A DNA stretch of 6,285 bases, from contig CAIWVR010000400.1 of assembly GCA_903916165.1 (NCBI GenBank), positions 1 through 6,285 of the forward strand, in the 5' to 3' direction. Position numbers and translations under genes: made by a program. The notes beneath the pieces were generated by a model, which made no database searches, had not been told where the DNA came from, and saw nothing but the letters and a program-made list of their open reading frames with translations. Position 1 is the stretch's first letter; every line of letters begins with the position of its first letter. The stretch comes from an uncultured Hyphomicrobiales bacterium (GTDB lineage: Bacteria > Pseudomonadota > Alphaproteobacteria > Rhizobiales > Beijerinckiaceae). This document shows, in pieces, positions 6,221 through 6,285 of the stretch.

Positions 6221-6285
6221 ATGAAATACCCACTTGTTCCGTTGATGGCTTTCGGACTCGCCTGTACCACAGGTGTATCCAGCGC
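6221..6285 (+). CDS. Start of an exported protein (signal peptide only)
   Basis: An ATG at 6221 opens a frame that runs off the window after 21 full codons. The peptide begins MKYPLVPLMAFGLACTTGVS and continues SA at the edge, which has the lysine, hydrophobic core and small residues of a Sec signal peptide. AAGGA (6209-6213), seven bases upstream, is a good ribosome binding site. The gene follows the asparaginase-like gene by 23 bases and is probably in the same operon. The cysteine at residue 15 is not in a convincing lipobox. The mature protein lies outside the window, so no function can be assigned. Confidence 0.6.
   Translation, partial: MKYPLVPLMAFGLACTTGVSS

Noticed and set aside
1..6285. 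tRNA, rRNA, CRISPR array or riboswitch
   Set aside because: I found no tRNA-like cloverleaf, no regularly spaced repeats and no recognisable riboswitch core on either strand by reading.

Overview
The window looks like an accessory locus of a Gram-negative alphaproteobacterium, most plausibly a sphingomonad. The evidence is moderate: GC-rich genes, GGAG-type ribosome binding sites, Sec-exported proteins, a Bug/TctC-type binding protein, and the remains of an arsC-arsH arsenic operon and an IS3-family element. The genus cannot be fixed from sequence alone.

Left part (1-1212): a decayed flank. It opens with the last 36 codons of a glutaredoxin-type arsenate reductase (arsC). A 5' fragment of arsH follows, broken by two frameshifts and cut off near 345. 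Next to it lies a remnant of an IS3-family transposase (about 382-701) with at least two frameshifts and an internal deletion, followed by what looks like the right end of that element (to about 763). From there to about 1140 there is no convincing gene.

Centre (1170-3343, minus strand): a two-gene operon read leftwards. The first gene encodes a cytoplasmic alpha/beta hydrolase (263 aa, Ser93/Asp209/His235). Thirteen bases later comes a secreted, larger alpha/beta hydrolase (441 aa, signal peptide, GWSTG nucleophile motif). A perfect 12-bp hairpin lies just beyond its stop codon and probably terminates the operon.

Right part (3436-6285, plus strand): a divergent operon starting 92 bases away from the hydrolase operon. 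It encodes a Bug/TctC-family periplasmic binding protein, a 564-aa asparaginase-fold protein with altered active-site motifs and a long insertion, and the first 21 codons of another exported protein.

Taken together, two hydrolases (one periplasmic, one cytoplasmic), a carboxylate-type solute receptor and an asparaginase/amidase-like enzyme look like a small uptake-and-hydrolysis pathway for an ester- or amide-containing organic compound. The substrate cannot be read from the sequence. The most unusual protein is the asparaginase-like one: it keeps the family scaffold and the catalytic lysine but has lost the canonical Thr-Asp pair.
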